From UBA935 sp031555615 (GTDB taxonomy: Bacteria > Bacillota > Clostridia > Lachnospirales > Lachnospiraceae): DNA of 27,274 bases. The stretch is taken from the NCBI GenBank assembly GCA_031555615.1, contig JAVBUF010000119.1, positions 1-27,274 on the forward strand. The letters are read 5' to 3'. The notes below the pieces were generated by a model. It made no database searches and was not told where the DNA came from. It saw only the letters and a program-made list of their open reading frames with translations. Shown piece after piece: positions 17,080 through 24,947 of this stretch. Each line of letters opens with the position of its first letter. The stretch's first letter is position 1. A program made the position numbers and the translations under genes.

Positions 17080-18879
17080 ATGAAAAAAATCAAGGCAAGG
17101 ATTTTAGGGCTGCGGCTGAATGTAAAATTTACAATCGTGATCATTATTTTCGTTTTGCTCCCGATTGTGATATTTTCCATGTTCCTGTTCCGCAATATGG
17201 AAAAAAATGTGGTCAACGAAGAGATGAAGGCCATGGAATACCGGATGGAAAAAAGCTATGACCAGATTTTGAAAAATGTGGACGCAATCAATGTTTCCAC
17301 TCAGTTTTTTCTCAGCGATACCGCCCTGATGGAACATCTGGCGGCAATCAGTAAGGGACAAGCCCTTCAGCCCCAGCAATTAATGAATTTTTACGTGCAG
17401 AATATTTCTTCATTGGAGCGGATGGTAAACAGCAATCCTTACCTTTATCAGATCAGGGTTTATGTAGACAGTAACACCATGCAGGAGATGATGCCCATAT
17501 TATACCGGGAATCCCGGATGCGGCAGCTGGCCTGGGCGGATGATGATGTTTTGGAAGGATGGAAGTTTAATTATACCGACACCCTGTTTGAGGCCACGGT
17601 TATCAGCGGCAATAAGGAAATTGTCTCACTGGTGACGGAGGTGGAGGATTATCGGGAAGGAAAAATCGGAATTTTAGAAGTTGCCATGTTTATGGAAAAG
17701 ATGTTTCCGGCGGTATATGAGCCGGAAGTCGGTACATGGAGCTGCTTTGCGGATGGGGAAGGAAATATTTATTATAATGAAGAAGCCGAAGAAGACGGGA
17801 GCCTTTATCTGGCGGAAATAAAAGCCCAGACTTCTTTGGATAAAGAAAAGGAAGAGGTTCTTTATACCGATCTCACCGGCACTCCCATGGTGATTGGTGT
17901 GATGCCGGTTAAGGAAATGAGCGGTACCCTGTATTGCTTTGAAAGTCTGGAAGAAGAGCTGGGAAATATTTACCGGTTAAGAAATACCTTTATTTTAATA
18001 GCCATTGCAATTATCGTCGTATTGATTATTTTAATCAATTATATCGTCAAAAATCTGCTGCACCAGTTTTATGATATTCTCCATTCCATCAGAGAAGTAC
18101 AGAAGGGGGATCTGGATGTGGTGATCACGGATTGCGGACCCGATGAGATGGGGGAGCTTGGCACCCAGATCAATACCATGCTGCGGCGGATCAAACAGTT
18201 GATGGAAGATAATGTGAACCGGGAAATACTGGCCCGTAATTCCGAAATCAGGGCCCTGCAGAATCAGATCAATGCACATTTTATTTATAATGTACTGGAA
18301 TCTATCAAAATGATGGCCGAAATAGATGAAAAGTATGAGATTTCCGATGCGGTTACGGCATTGGGAAAGCTGTTGCGTTACAGTATGCGGTGGAGTTCCG
18401 ATTATGTCACCGTAAATGAAGAGCTGGAATATATTAAGAACTATCTGACGTTGATTAATCTGCGGTTTGATTATGAAATTATTTTGTCAATTAAAATGCC
18501 GGAAAGCATTAAGTGGCAGAAAATTCCCAAGATGTCCCTGCAGCCCATTGTCGAAAATGCCATTTATCATGGAATCGAACAGTTGGCTGAGGATACCAGT
18601 ATATATGTGAAAGGGATTGTCACTGATACCGATTGTATCATCGAGATTACGGATGCCGGAAAGGGTATGAGTGAGGAAGAAGTACAGCGGCTTTACCGAA
18701 AGATCAGCGGTGAGATAGAAACAAACGGCGGCAGCGGAAACGGTATCGGATTGAAAAATGTCCAGGACCGGATCAAGATGAGCTTTGGCGAGCAGTATGG
18801 AATTGAGATCCTTTCAAAACTGGGTTGTTACACAAAGATAATGGTACGAATTCCTATGAATGTTACCAAGTGGAATTAA
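17080..18879 (+). CDS. YesM-type sensor histidine kinase (system B)
   Basis: 599 residues. The first membrane helix is about 17-37, then an extracellular sensor region of about 265 residues, probably a Cache-type fold, and a second helix about 304-325. A HAMP linker carries GDLDVVITDCGPDEMGELG, followed by the LytS/YesM-class kinase core. The histidine motif is QNQINAHFIYNVLESIKMM with H400; the usual NPH is NAH here. The ATP-binding domain has LQPIVENAIYHGI, ITDAGKGM and GNGIGLKNVQDRI. ATG 17080 lies 4 bases after the lipoprotein stop with only a weak AGGA 13 bases ahead, so coupling is likely. The cognate regulator follows after 15 bases. Confidence 0.93.
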   Translation: MKKIKARILGLRLNVKFTIVIIIFVLLPIVIFSMFLFRNMEKNVVNEEMKAMEYRMEKSYDQILKNVDAINVSTQFFLSDTALMEHLAAISKGQALQPQQLMNFYVQNISSLERMVNSNPYLYQIRVYVDSNTMQEMMPILYRESRMRQLAWADDDVLEGWKFNYTDTLFEATVISGNKEIVSLVTEVEDYREGKIGILEVAMFMEKMFPAVYEPEVGTWSCFADGEGNIYYNEEAEEDGSLYLAEIKAQTSLDKEKEEVLYTDLTGTPMVIGVMPVKEMSGTLYCFESLEEELGNIYRLRNTFILIAIAIIVVLIILINYIVKNLLHQFYDILHSIREVQKGDLDVVITDCGPDEMGELGTQINTMLRRIKQLMEDNVNREILARNSEIRALQNQINAHFIYNVLESIKMMAEIDEKYEISDAVTALGKLLRYSMRWSSDYVTVNEELEYIKNYLTLINLRFDYEIILSIKMPESIKWQKIPKMSLQPIVENAIYHGIEQLAEDTSIYVKGIVTDTDCIIEITDAGKGMSEEEVQRLYRKISGEIETNGGSGNGIGLKNVQDRIKMSFGEQYGIEILSKLGCYTKIMVRIPMNVTKWN

Positions 18880-18894
18880 GGGAGAACTTGAGAT

Positions 18895-20346
18895 ATGAAT
18901 ACCGTTTTGGTAGTAGAAGATGAAAAAATGATCCGGCAGGGATTGGTAGTGATGATTAAGCGGTCCGGTGTTCCGGTACAGGAGGTTTTGGAAGCATCCA
19001 ATGGGGTGATTGCCCTGGAACTGCTGCAGAATCGTAAAGTGGATGTGCTGTTTACTGATATCAGGATGCCCAAGATGGATGGTATTCAATTGGTCAGGGA
19101 AATCCAGGCATTGCCGGATCCCCCCATTGTGGTGGCGGTGAGTGGTTATGACGAATTCAGCTATGCGGTGGAGATGCTGCGTTCCGGTGTCCGGGAATAT
19201 CTGTTAAAACCGGTGGAGCGGGAGAAAATCACGGCGATTTTACAAATGCTTCAGGGAGAGCTTTCAGATAAGGCTGAAAAGGAACAGGGAAGCCGGTTTA
19301 TCGGTTTTCAACAGTTAAAATATCTGATGCTTAATGACAATATAACCGCAGCCGAAACCGAAACTTTAGTGAAACAATACAGTACCTCTTTTTTTCAGGA
19401 GGATTATGTGGTATGCTGTACCAATAATACAGCCGGAACATTGGCCTCCGGTGAGCATTTCATTTATCTCAGTGATGTGGAGGCTCATGAACTGTATTTA
19501 TTAGAGGAAAGCAGCCAGACAGCCTTAATTCAGCAGGAGCTGGAAGAACGCTTTGTAGGGATCAGCGGGATTCATCGCGGACTGGCGGAATTAAAACAGG
19601 CTTATCTGGAGGCAGCGGCAGCAAGACGCAAAGCCTTCTGGCAGGAAAAGAGAATAATTGTCTGGGTTCCCGGAGAAAATGAGGGGGAAGAGGAAGTAAA
19701 GGAAAGTGAAATTCAGTTACTGGTCCAGCAATTGGGAACCGAAAGGGAAGAAAACTCCCGCAGACAGATTGCCGATCTGTTCCATAACGGCAAAAGAGGA
19801 AATCATTCCCCCGGATATATGGAAGCCAGTGTGGAGATGCTGATTGCCCAGCTGTTGGAAACATATGGTAATGTGGTGAATATCGGTGAGGGCGAAACAC
19901 ATGGATTTCGCCGGATATATGAGTATGAGAGTGTATCCGGGCTGGAAAGGGCACTGAATGGGTGGATCGGTGAGCTTTGTGAAAAGCTCCACACAGAATT
20001 TGATGATTATAAGAATAAGCAGAAAATTCAGCAGGCCATTCTTTATATCAAAGAGAATTACCATACCGATTTGAATATGGCGGTAGTTTCCAATACCATT
20101 TCCATGAATTATTCTTTATTTTCTTATGCTTTTAAACAATATACCGGCAGTAAGTTTGTGGATTATATCAAGGAACTGCGGATTCAGGAAGCAAAGAAGC
20201 TTCTGGAAACAACAGAAATGCGGGTCAATGAAATCAGTCAGAAAGTAGGCTATGATAATGAAAAACACTTTATGAAAACCTTTAAAAGTGTCTGTGGCGT
20301 GTCACCTACCGAATACCGTAAAAATATGTTATATAAAGGAAATTAG
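18895..20346 (+). CDS. YesN-type response regulator, AraC-family output (system B)
   Basis: 483 residues. The receiver domain (about 2-120) shows the acidic residues E8-D9, phospho-acceptor D55 in VLFTDIRMP, and the lysine of REYLLKPV. After a middle region without recognisable motifs, the AraC-type DNA-binding domain (about 380-483) shows DLNMAVVSNTISMNYSLFSY and VNEISQKVGYDNEKHFMKTF, ending CGVSPTEYRK. It should be phosphorylated by the kinase at 17080 and act on the system B promoter. The start is ATG 18895 with AAGGGAGA about 9 bases ahead. The HAD phosphatase gene begins 4 bases after its stop, so it belongs to the same transcript. Confidence 0.93.
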   Translation: MNTVLVVEDEKMIRQGLVVMIKRSGVPVQEVLEASNGVIALELLQNRKVDVLFTDIRMPKMDGIQLVREIQALPDPPIVVAVSGYDEFSYAVEMLRSGVREYLLKPVEREKITAILQMLQGELSDKAEKEQGSRFIGFQQLKYLMLNDNITAAETETLVKQYSTSFFQEDYVVCCTNNTAGTLASGEHFIYLSDVEAHELYLLEESSQTALIQQELEERFVGISGIHRGLAELKQAYLEAAAARRKAFWQEKRIIVWVPGENEGEEEVKESEIQLLVQQLGTEREENSRRQIADLFHNGKRGNHSPGYMEASVEMLIAQLLETYGNVVNIGEGETHGFRRIYEYESVSGLERALNGWIGELCEKLHTEFDDYKNKQKIQQAILYIKENYHTDLNMAVVSNTISMNYSLFSYAFKQYTGSKFVDYIKELRIQEAKKLLETTEMRVNEISQKVGYDNEKHFMKTFKSVCGVSPTEYRKNMLYKGN

Positions 20347-20350
20347 GAAG

Positions 20351-21145
20351 ATGATACGACTAATAGCTTCAGATGTGGATGGCACACTGATCAAAGATTC
20401 AACCCCCAATCTCTATCCGGAAATGATCGCAGCCATCAGGGAACTAAGAAAAAAAGGGGTGCATTTCTGCGCTGCCAGCGGCCGGCAGTATTATAGTATA
20501 TGCAATGCTTTTAAAGAAGTCAGTGAAGAGATCATTTACATAGCGGAAAACGGTGCCCAGATTAAATATCAGGGAAAAGATATTTCGGTAACACCGATGG
20601 AACGAAAATATGTAGAAGAGATCATTATGCAGCTTCGTGAATATTATAATACCTGTGATATTGTGGTTTCCACAGCTAACGGCTGCCTGCTGGAAAGTAA
20701 AAACAATGCTTTTATTGATCTGCTGACCTATGGATATCATAATAAGTTTCGGCTGGTAGAGGATGTGCTTAAAGAAAAGGAAGAGATTATCAAAATTGCC
20801 ATCTATCAGGAGGAGAGTATCCGGGAACTGGGGGAAGAGATATTGATTCCCCGCTGGCAGGAAAAAGTAAAGGTCTGTATAGCCGGCGAAGAGTGGGTGG
20901 ATTTCATGGATTTATCGGTAGATAAAGGGAACGCCCTTAGATTTCTGCAGGACTATCTGGGTATTACCAGAGAAGAAACCATGGCTTTCGGCGATAATAA
21001 TAATGACATCGGCATGATGCATGCCGCCGGATCCAGCTACGCGGTGGAAAACGCCAGGGAAGAAGTAAAAGCAGCAGCCAGATTCCTTTGTCCGTCTTAT
21101 TTGGATAAAGGGGTATATCAAGTAATAAAAAGAGAAGTACTATAA
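20351..21145 (+). CDS. Cof-type HAD-IIB phosphatase
   Basis: 264 residues, the usual length of Cof/YidA-like HAD phosphatases, which remove phosphate from sugar phosphates and related metabolites in the cytoplasm. Motif I is SDVDGTLI with nucleophile D8 and D10; motif II is AASGRQ; a conserved lysine appears in VDKGNALRFL; motif IV is FGDNNNDIGMM near D215. The start is ATG 20351, where the DVDG motif lies 8 residues in as expected and AAAGGA (20335-20340) is 10 bases ahead; the frame is open upstream but that part overlaps the regulator gene. Placed 4 bases behind the regulator, it may act on the sugar imported by system B, but the substrate is not readable. Confidence 0.93.
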   Translation: MIRLIASDVDGTLIKDSTPNLYPEMIAAIRELRKKGVHFCAASGRQYYSICNAFKEVSEEIIYIAENGAQIKYQGKDISVTPMERKYVEEIIMQLREYYNTCDIVVSTANGCLLESKNNAFIDLLTYGYHNKFRLVEDVLKEKEEIIKIAIYQEESIRELGEEILIPRWQEKVKVCIAGEEWVDFMDLSVDKGNALRFLQDYLGITREETMAFGDNNNDIGMMHAAGSSYAVENAREEVKAAARFLCPSYLDKGVYQVIKREVL

Positions 21146-21171
21146 TATTATCTAAAAAAGGAGGGAAAGCC

Positions 21172-21435
21172 ATGAATGAATTTGATGATCTTGTATTAAG
21201 TTGTTTTTTGAAAAAACAGGGCCAGTTATTTTCCGAGCCGGTAGTTGGAAATCTGGAGGAAGCCGAGGCTTTTCTGGAGGAATGCATGGCCGTGGTTGTG
21301 GATTCCGCGGAAGAGGTCTGGGAATACTTCGATGAGGAAGGTTTGGATGTGGAAGGCGCTTCCCAGGAAGAAATCCTGGAAGCAGCAGAAGTATTTGCTG
21401 TGGGCGACGGCCGTTTCCTGATTGTACAGGGGTAG
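21172..21435 (+). CDS. Small acidic protein of unknown function
   Basis: 87 residues that I cannot assign. It is strongly acidic, with roughly a third of its residues D or E, mostly from residue 28 onward. No signal peptide, membrane helix or metal-binding motif is visible. The predicted pattern is mainly helical (EEAEAFLEECMAVVVDSAEE), ending in a short strand, GRFLIVQG. The start ATG 21172 has an excellent ribosome site AAAGGAGGG (21157-21165), which supports a real gene. It lies 26 bases after the HAD gene and faces the PHP-HAD gene tail to tail. Confidence 0.75.
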   Translation: MNEFDDLVLSCFLKKQGQLFSEPVVGNLEEAEAFLEECMAVVVDSAEEVWEYFDEEGLDVEGASQEEILEAAEVFAVGDGRFLIVQG

Positions 21436-21442
21436 ATGAAAG

Positions 21443-21478
21443 CTGCCGGAGGGTTTTAACTCAAACCAGGGAAGGCAG
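21443..21478. terminator. Possible hairpin at convergent gene ends
   Basis: CTGCC (21443-21447) and GGCAG (21474-21478) pair, with GGTTT/AAACC pairing inside. It spans the tails of the small acidic gene and the minus-strand PHP-HAD gene. No T run follows on either strand, so function as a terminator is weakly supported. Confidence 0.25.
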
Positions 21479-23137
21479 AGTGTGGGCAAGTCCATCATGA
21501 TTATTATCAAGAGCGGTTACTACGGTAGCCGCTTTTTTCACGGCTTCGGTGCCGTTGCACATGGCAATGGCAAAGCCCGCGGTCTGGAGCATGGAAAGGT
21601 CATTTTCCTGATCCCCGGCAGCAACAGTCAGAGCTGCCGGAATGTCCAGAATCTCGCAAAGCTTCTGTAAAGCGGCCCCTTTGCCGGAAACAGCGGGAAA
21701 AAGCTCCAGATAATGCCTGCTGGAGAACATTAATGTAATATCTTCACCGGCATAGGCTTGAATAGAGTCACGGAAATGTTCCAGCCTGGAACGGTCTTTC
21801 AGTTCGATGGCGATGCATTTACAGGGTCCGTCCTCCAGAGCCCGGGTAACATCTTCGGCAATGATGACCGGGGTCTGAATGGCATGCTGATAGTAAGCCA
21901 GTTCTTCACTGTCATCAGGGGAGATGATATGGGTATCAGAGTAGGTATGGCAATGGATGCCTTGCTTCTTTGCTTCGGACATAATATATTGTACTTGTTC
22001 CAGTGATAGGGAAACCTTATAAAGGGTTTCTTTTTTATCGCAGTCATAAATCTGTCCGCCGTTATAGCCGATCAGAAGCATCCCGGGGTAATCCAGTCCC
22101 AGAGCTTCTTTGACATCGTTAACACTGTTGATATCCCGGCCGGAACTAAGGACCAGACGGTGGCCGGCGGTACACCAGGCATCCAGCATCTCTTTGGTAT
22201 AGGGACTGATCTGCTTTTGGTCATTCAGTAAGGTGCCGTCCAGATCGGTAAAAAGGATTTTATGAGGCCGGTAATCCAGCGGATTTTCCTGCCGCTTTTG
22301 CCATTCCTGCTTTAAATCATCCAGAATGCTTTCCGGGATAAAGAGCTTACCATAGCCGCTGCCCAGATCCAGGCCGGGTTTGGCATCACCGTGAAAATCG
22401 CTTCCCCCGCTGATGCAGAGCTGATATTTGTCCGCCAATTGCCGGATCTGCCGCTCTTCGGAAGAAGAATAGGAGGAATAAACAGCCTCGATTCCCGCCA
22501 GTCCCACGGCCGTCAATTCACTCACCAGCTTATCCAGCCGGGCATCACTCATGTGATAAAGAATGGGATGGGCCAGAACCGGCAGCCCGCCGGCTTTTAA
22601 GATGATTTCCACTGCCCGGAAGGGGGTGATTTTTTTGCGGGGTACAAAGCAGGGGCCGTGATCGCCGATATAGCGTTCAAAGGCTTCCTTATGGTTTTTG
22701 GTATAACCATGGGCAAAGAGATAGGCCGCATAATGAGAACGGGTGATGACACAGTCGGGAAATTCCGCAGTGAGCTTTTCATAAGTAATATCCACACCGG
22801 CATCCCGTAACTTTTCACACATCTCCATATTACGGATAGTCCGGCCTTTGACAAAATTCTCCAGCCGTTCCTGAAAAAAAGCGTTGTCCGGGTCAATGAA
22901 TAATCCCAGAATATGAATATCCTTTCCTTCATATTCGGAAGAAAATTCAATCCCGGGAATAACTGTAATGGGTTTATTTTCGGCGGCAGCAAGTGCCTCA
23001 TCAATGCCCTCTACGGTATCGTGGTCGGTCAGGGCGATGGCTGTAAGTCCTTTTTTAACGGCGTATTCCACCAGCTCGGCGGGAGATAAGGTCCCGTCCG
23101 ATTTGGTGGAATGTACATGCAGGTCGATAGAATTCAT
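21461..23137 (-). CDS. Fused PHP-domain phosphoesterase and Cof-type HAD phosphatase
   Basis: 558 residues with two enzymes in one chain. Residues 1 to about 285 form a PHP domain of the TrpH/RNase AM type: DLHVHSTKSDG (H7, H9, D14), ALTDHDT, IPGIEFSSEYEG, TRSHYAAYL, LAHPILY and GGSDFHGD are the metal ligands. Relatives remove 3' phosphate from nucleotide 3',5'-bisphosphates or trim RNA 5' ends. Residues about 293-558 form a HAD-IIB phosphatase: FTDLDGTLL (D298, D300), LSSGRD, KGAALQKL and AAGDQENDLSML. The start is the ATG at 23137, with AGGA 7 bases ahead; the frame opens further upstream but that stretch lies inside the ABC-F gene. It begins 7 bases after the ABC-F stop and is co-transcribed with it. 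The joint substrate is unknown. Confidence 0.9.
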   Translation of the reverse strand: MNSIDLHVHSTKSDGTLSPAELVEYAVKKGLTAIALTDHDTVEGIDEALAAAENKPITVIPGIEFSSEYEGKDIHILGLFIDPDNAFFQERLENFVKGRTIRNMEMCEKLRDAGVDITYEKLTAEFPDCVITRSHYAAYLFAHGYTKNHKEAFERYIGDHGPCFVPRKKITPFRAVEIILKAGGLPVLAHPILYHMSDARLDKLVSELTAVGLAGIEAVYSSYSSSEERQIRQLADKYQLCISGGSDFHGDAKPGLDLGSGYGKLFIPESILDDLKQEWQKRQENPLDYRPHKILFTDLDGTLLNDQKQISPYTKEMLDAWCTAGHRLVLSSGRDINSVNDVKEALGLDYPGMLLIGYNGGQIYDCDKKETLYKVSLSLEQVQYIMSEAKKQGIHCHTYSDTHIISPDDSEELAYYQHAIQTPVIIAEDVTRALEDGPCKCIAIELKDRSRLEHFRDSIQAYAGEDITLMFSSRHYLELFPAVSGKGAALQKLCEILDIPAALTVAAGDQENDLSMLQTAGFAIAMCNGTEAVKKAATVVTALDNNHDGLAHTLPSLV

Positions 23138-23144
23138 ATTTTTC

Positions 23145-24782
23145 CTAATCTTCATCTTCATCATTTTTGTTGGTATATACGGTACGCTTTCTGGCCATTT
23201 CGTCGCTTTCCAGATATTCGTCATATGTGGTGATCTTATCGATCAAAGTGCCGCCGGGTAAGATTTCCATAATGCGGTTGGCTGTAGTCTGTACAAACTG
23301 ATGGTCATGACAGGCAAACAGGGCAACGCCGGGGAATTTGATCAAACCGTTATTCAGGGCGGTAATGGATTCCATATCCAGATGGTTGGTAGGCTCATCC
23401 AGAATCAGGCAGTTGGCACCGCTGATCATCATTTTGGATAAAAGACAGCGGACCTTCTCACCACCGGACAGAATCTTGACTTTTTTCACTCCGTCTTCTC
23501 CGGCAAACAGCATCCGGCCCAGGAAACCCCGGACATAAGTAACATCCTTGATAGCGGAATAGCCGGTGAGCCAATCCACGATGGTCAGATCATTGTCAAA
23601 CTCTTCTGTATTGTCCTTGGGGAAATAAGCCTGGGAGGTGGTAATACCCCATTTGAAGCTGCCTTCATCAGGCTCCAGTTCACCCACCAGAATCTTGAAC
23701 AGGGTGGTAATGGCCAGTTCATTGCCGCCGACGAAAGCAATTTTATCTTCATGGCCTACCATAAAGGAAAGGTTATCCAAAATCTTTTCCCCGTCGATGG
23801 TTTTGGAAAGTCCTTCAACCGAAAGCACCTCATTTCCGATTTCCCGCTCAGGGCGGAAGTCGATATAAGGATATTTACGGCTGGACGGACGGATATCATC
23901 CAGTTCGATTTTTTCCAAAGCCCGCTTACGGGAGGTAGCCTGTTTGGATTTGGAAGCATTGGCCGAGAAACGGGTGATAAATTCCTGCAGTTCCTTAATC
24001 TTTTCTTCTTTTTTCTTATTGGCTTCCTTCATCTGCTTGACTAACAGCTGGCTGGATTCATACCAGAAATCATAGTTTCCGGCATAAAGCTGAATCTTTC
24101 CGTAGTCGATATCGGCAGTATGGGTGCAGACCTTATTTAAGAAATAACGGTCATGGGAAACCACGATAACGGTATTTTCAAAATTAATCAAAAATTCTTC
24201 CAGCCAGGCGATGGCATCCAGATCCAAATGATTGGTAGGTTCATCCAGCAGCAGGATATCGGGATTGCCGAATAAAGCTTTGGCCAGCAGCACTTTAACT
24301 TTTTCACTGCCGTTCAAGGTGCCCATAATGGTATAGTGCAGATCAGTGCCGATGCCCAGACCGTTTAACAGCATAGCCGCATTGGACTCTGCTTCCCAGC
24401 CGTCCATTTCGGCGAACTCGCCTTCCAGTTCGCTGGCACGGATACCGTCTTCGTCGGTAAAATCCTCTTTGGCATAGATGGCATCCTTTTCCTTCATAAT
24501 CTGGTACAGGCGTTCATTGCCCATGATGACCACATCCATAACCGAATGTTCGTCATATTTAAAATGATCCTGCTCCAGAACCGAAAGACGCTGTCCCGGG
24601 GTGATGACAATATCCCCCTTGGTGGTTTCCAGCTTACCGGAAAGGATTTTTAAAAAGGTGGACTTGCCGGCACCATTGGCACCGATGAGACCGTAACAGT
24701 TGCCTTCGGTAAATTTAATATTTACATCTTCGAACAGGGCTTTTTTGCCGATCCGAAGAGTGACATTACTTGCGCTTATCAT
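23145..24782 (-). CDS. ABC-F family ATPase (YkpA/YbiT-like)
   Basis: 545 residues, two nucleotide-binding domains and no membrane segment, so a soluble ABC-F protein acting on ribosomes rather than a transporter. Domain 1 has Walker A GANGAGKST (K40), a divergent signature LNGSEKVKV and Walker B/catalytic LLLDEPTNHLD. A charged linker (about 240-275) joins the domains. Domain 2 has signature LSGGEKVRC and LILDEPTNHLD, but its Walker A reads GGNELAITT: the lysine position is I358 (codon ATT). The C-terminus ends in an acidic NDEDED tail. AAAGGAGAG precedes the ATG. It heads a minus-strand operon with the PHP-HAD gene. Members include translation factors and resistance proteins; nothing here points to resistance. 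Confidence 0.93.
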   Translation of the reverse strand: MISASNVTLRIGKKALFEDVNIKFTEGNCYGLIGANGAGKSTFLKILSGKLETTKGDIVITPGQRLSVLEQDHFKYDEHSVMDVVIMGNERLYQIMKEKDAIYAKEDFTDEDGIRASELEGEFAEMDGWEAESNAAMLLNGLGIGTDLHYTIMGTLNGSEKVKVLLAKALFGNPDILLLDEPTNHLDLDAIAWLEEFLINFENTVIVVSHDRYFLNKVCTHTADIDYGKIQLYAGNYDFWYESSQLLVKQMKEANKKKEEKIKELQEFITRFSANASKSKQATSRKRALEKIELDDIRPSSRKYPYIDFRPEREIGNEVLSVEGLSKTIDGEKILDNLSFMVGHEDKIAFVGGNELAITTLFKILVGELEPDEGSFKWGITTSQAYFPKDNTEEFDNDLTIVDWLTGYSAIKDVTYVRGFLGRMLFAGEDGVKKVKILSGGEKVRCLLSKMMISGANCLILDEPTNHLDMESITALNNGLIKFPGVALFACHDHQFVQTTANRIMEILPGGTLIDKITTYDEYLESDEMARKRTVYTNKNDEDED

Positions 24783-24825
24783 GAAAATTACTCTCCTTTA
24801 TTTATATAATTGCCTACAATTACCT

Positions 24826-24854
24826 ATTCTATAAGGAAAAGACATATTTGGCAA
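24826..24854 (-). promoter_or_regulatory. Promoter of the ABC-F operon
   Basis: On the minus strand, TTGCCA (24854-24849), exactly 17 bases, and TAGAAT (24831-24826) form a good housekeeping-sigma promoter. The transcript would have a leader of about 40 bases before the ATG at 24782. Confidence 0.65.
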
Positions 24855-24906
24855 GTCCGTATAGGAAAAAACTTACATAAATTTTATGGTTATTTACAAA
24901 AGAAAA

Positions 24907-24915
24907 TGATATGAT
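24907..24915 (+). promoter_or_regulatory. Extended -10 promoter of the MFS operon
   Basis: TGATATGAT is an extended -10 element (TG, one base, TATGAT). No good -35 hexamer lies 16-18 bases upstream, which extended -10 promoters tolerate. It lies 32 bases before ATG 24948, so the leader would be short, and it diverges from the ABC-F promoter. Confidence 0.45.
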
Positions 24916-24947
24916 GAGGGAAGAAAAAAGAAAGGACAATGATTGAT

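Noticed and set aside
20288..20350. Longer HAD protein starting inside the regulator gene
   Set aside because: The DVDG motif lies 7-11 residues after ATG 20351, as is usual for the family, and a ribosome site fits that ATG.
23138..23224. Longer PHP-HAD protein starting inside the ABC-F gene
   Set aside because: The extra 29 residues are the out-of-frame end of the ABC-F gene, and the metal-ligand motif DLHVH begins a few residues after the ATG at 23137.
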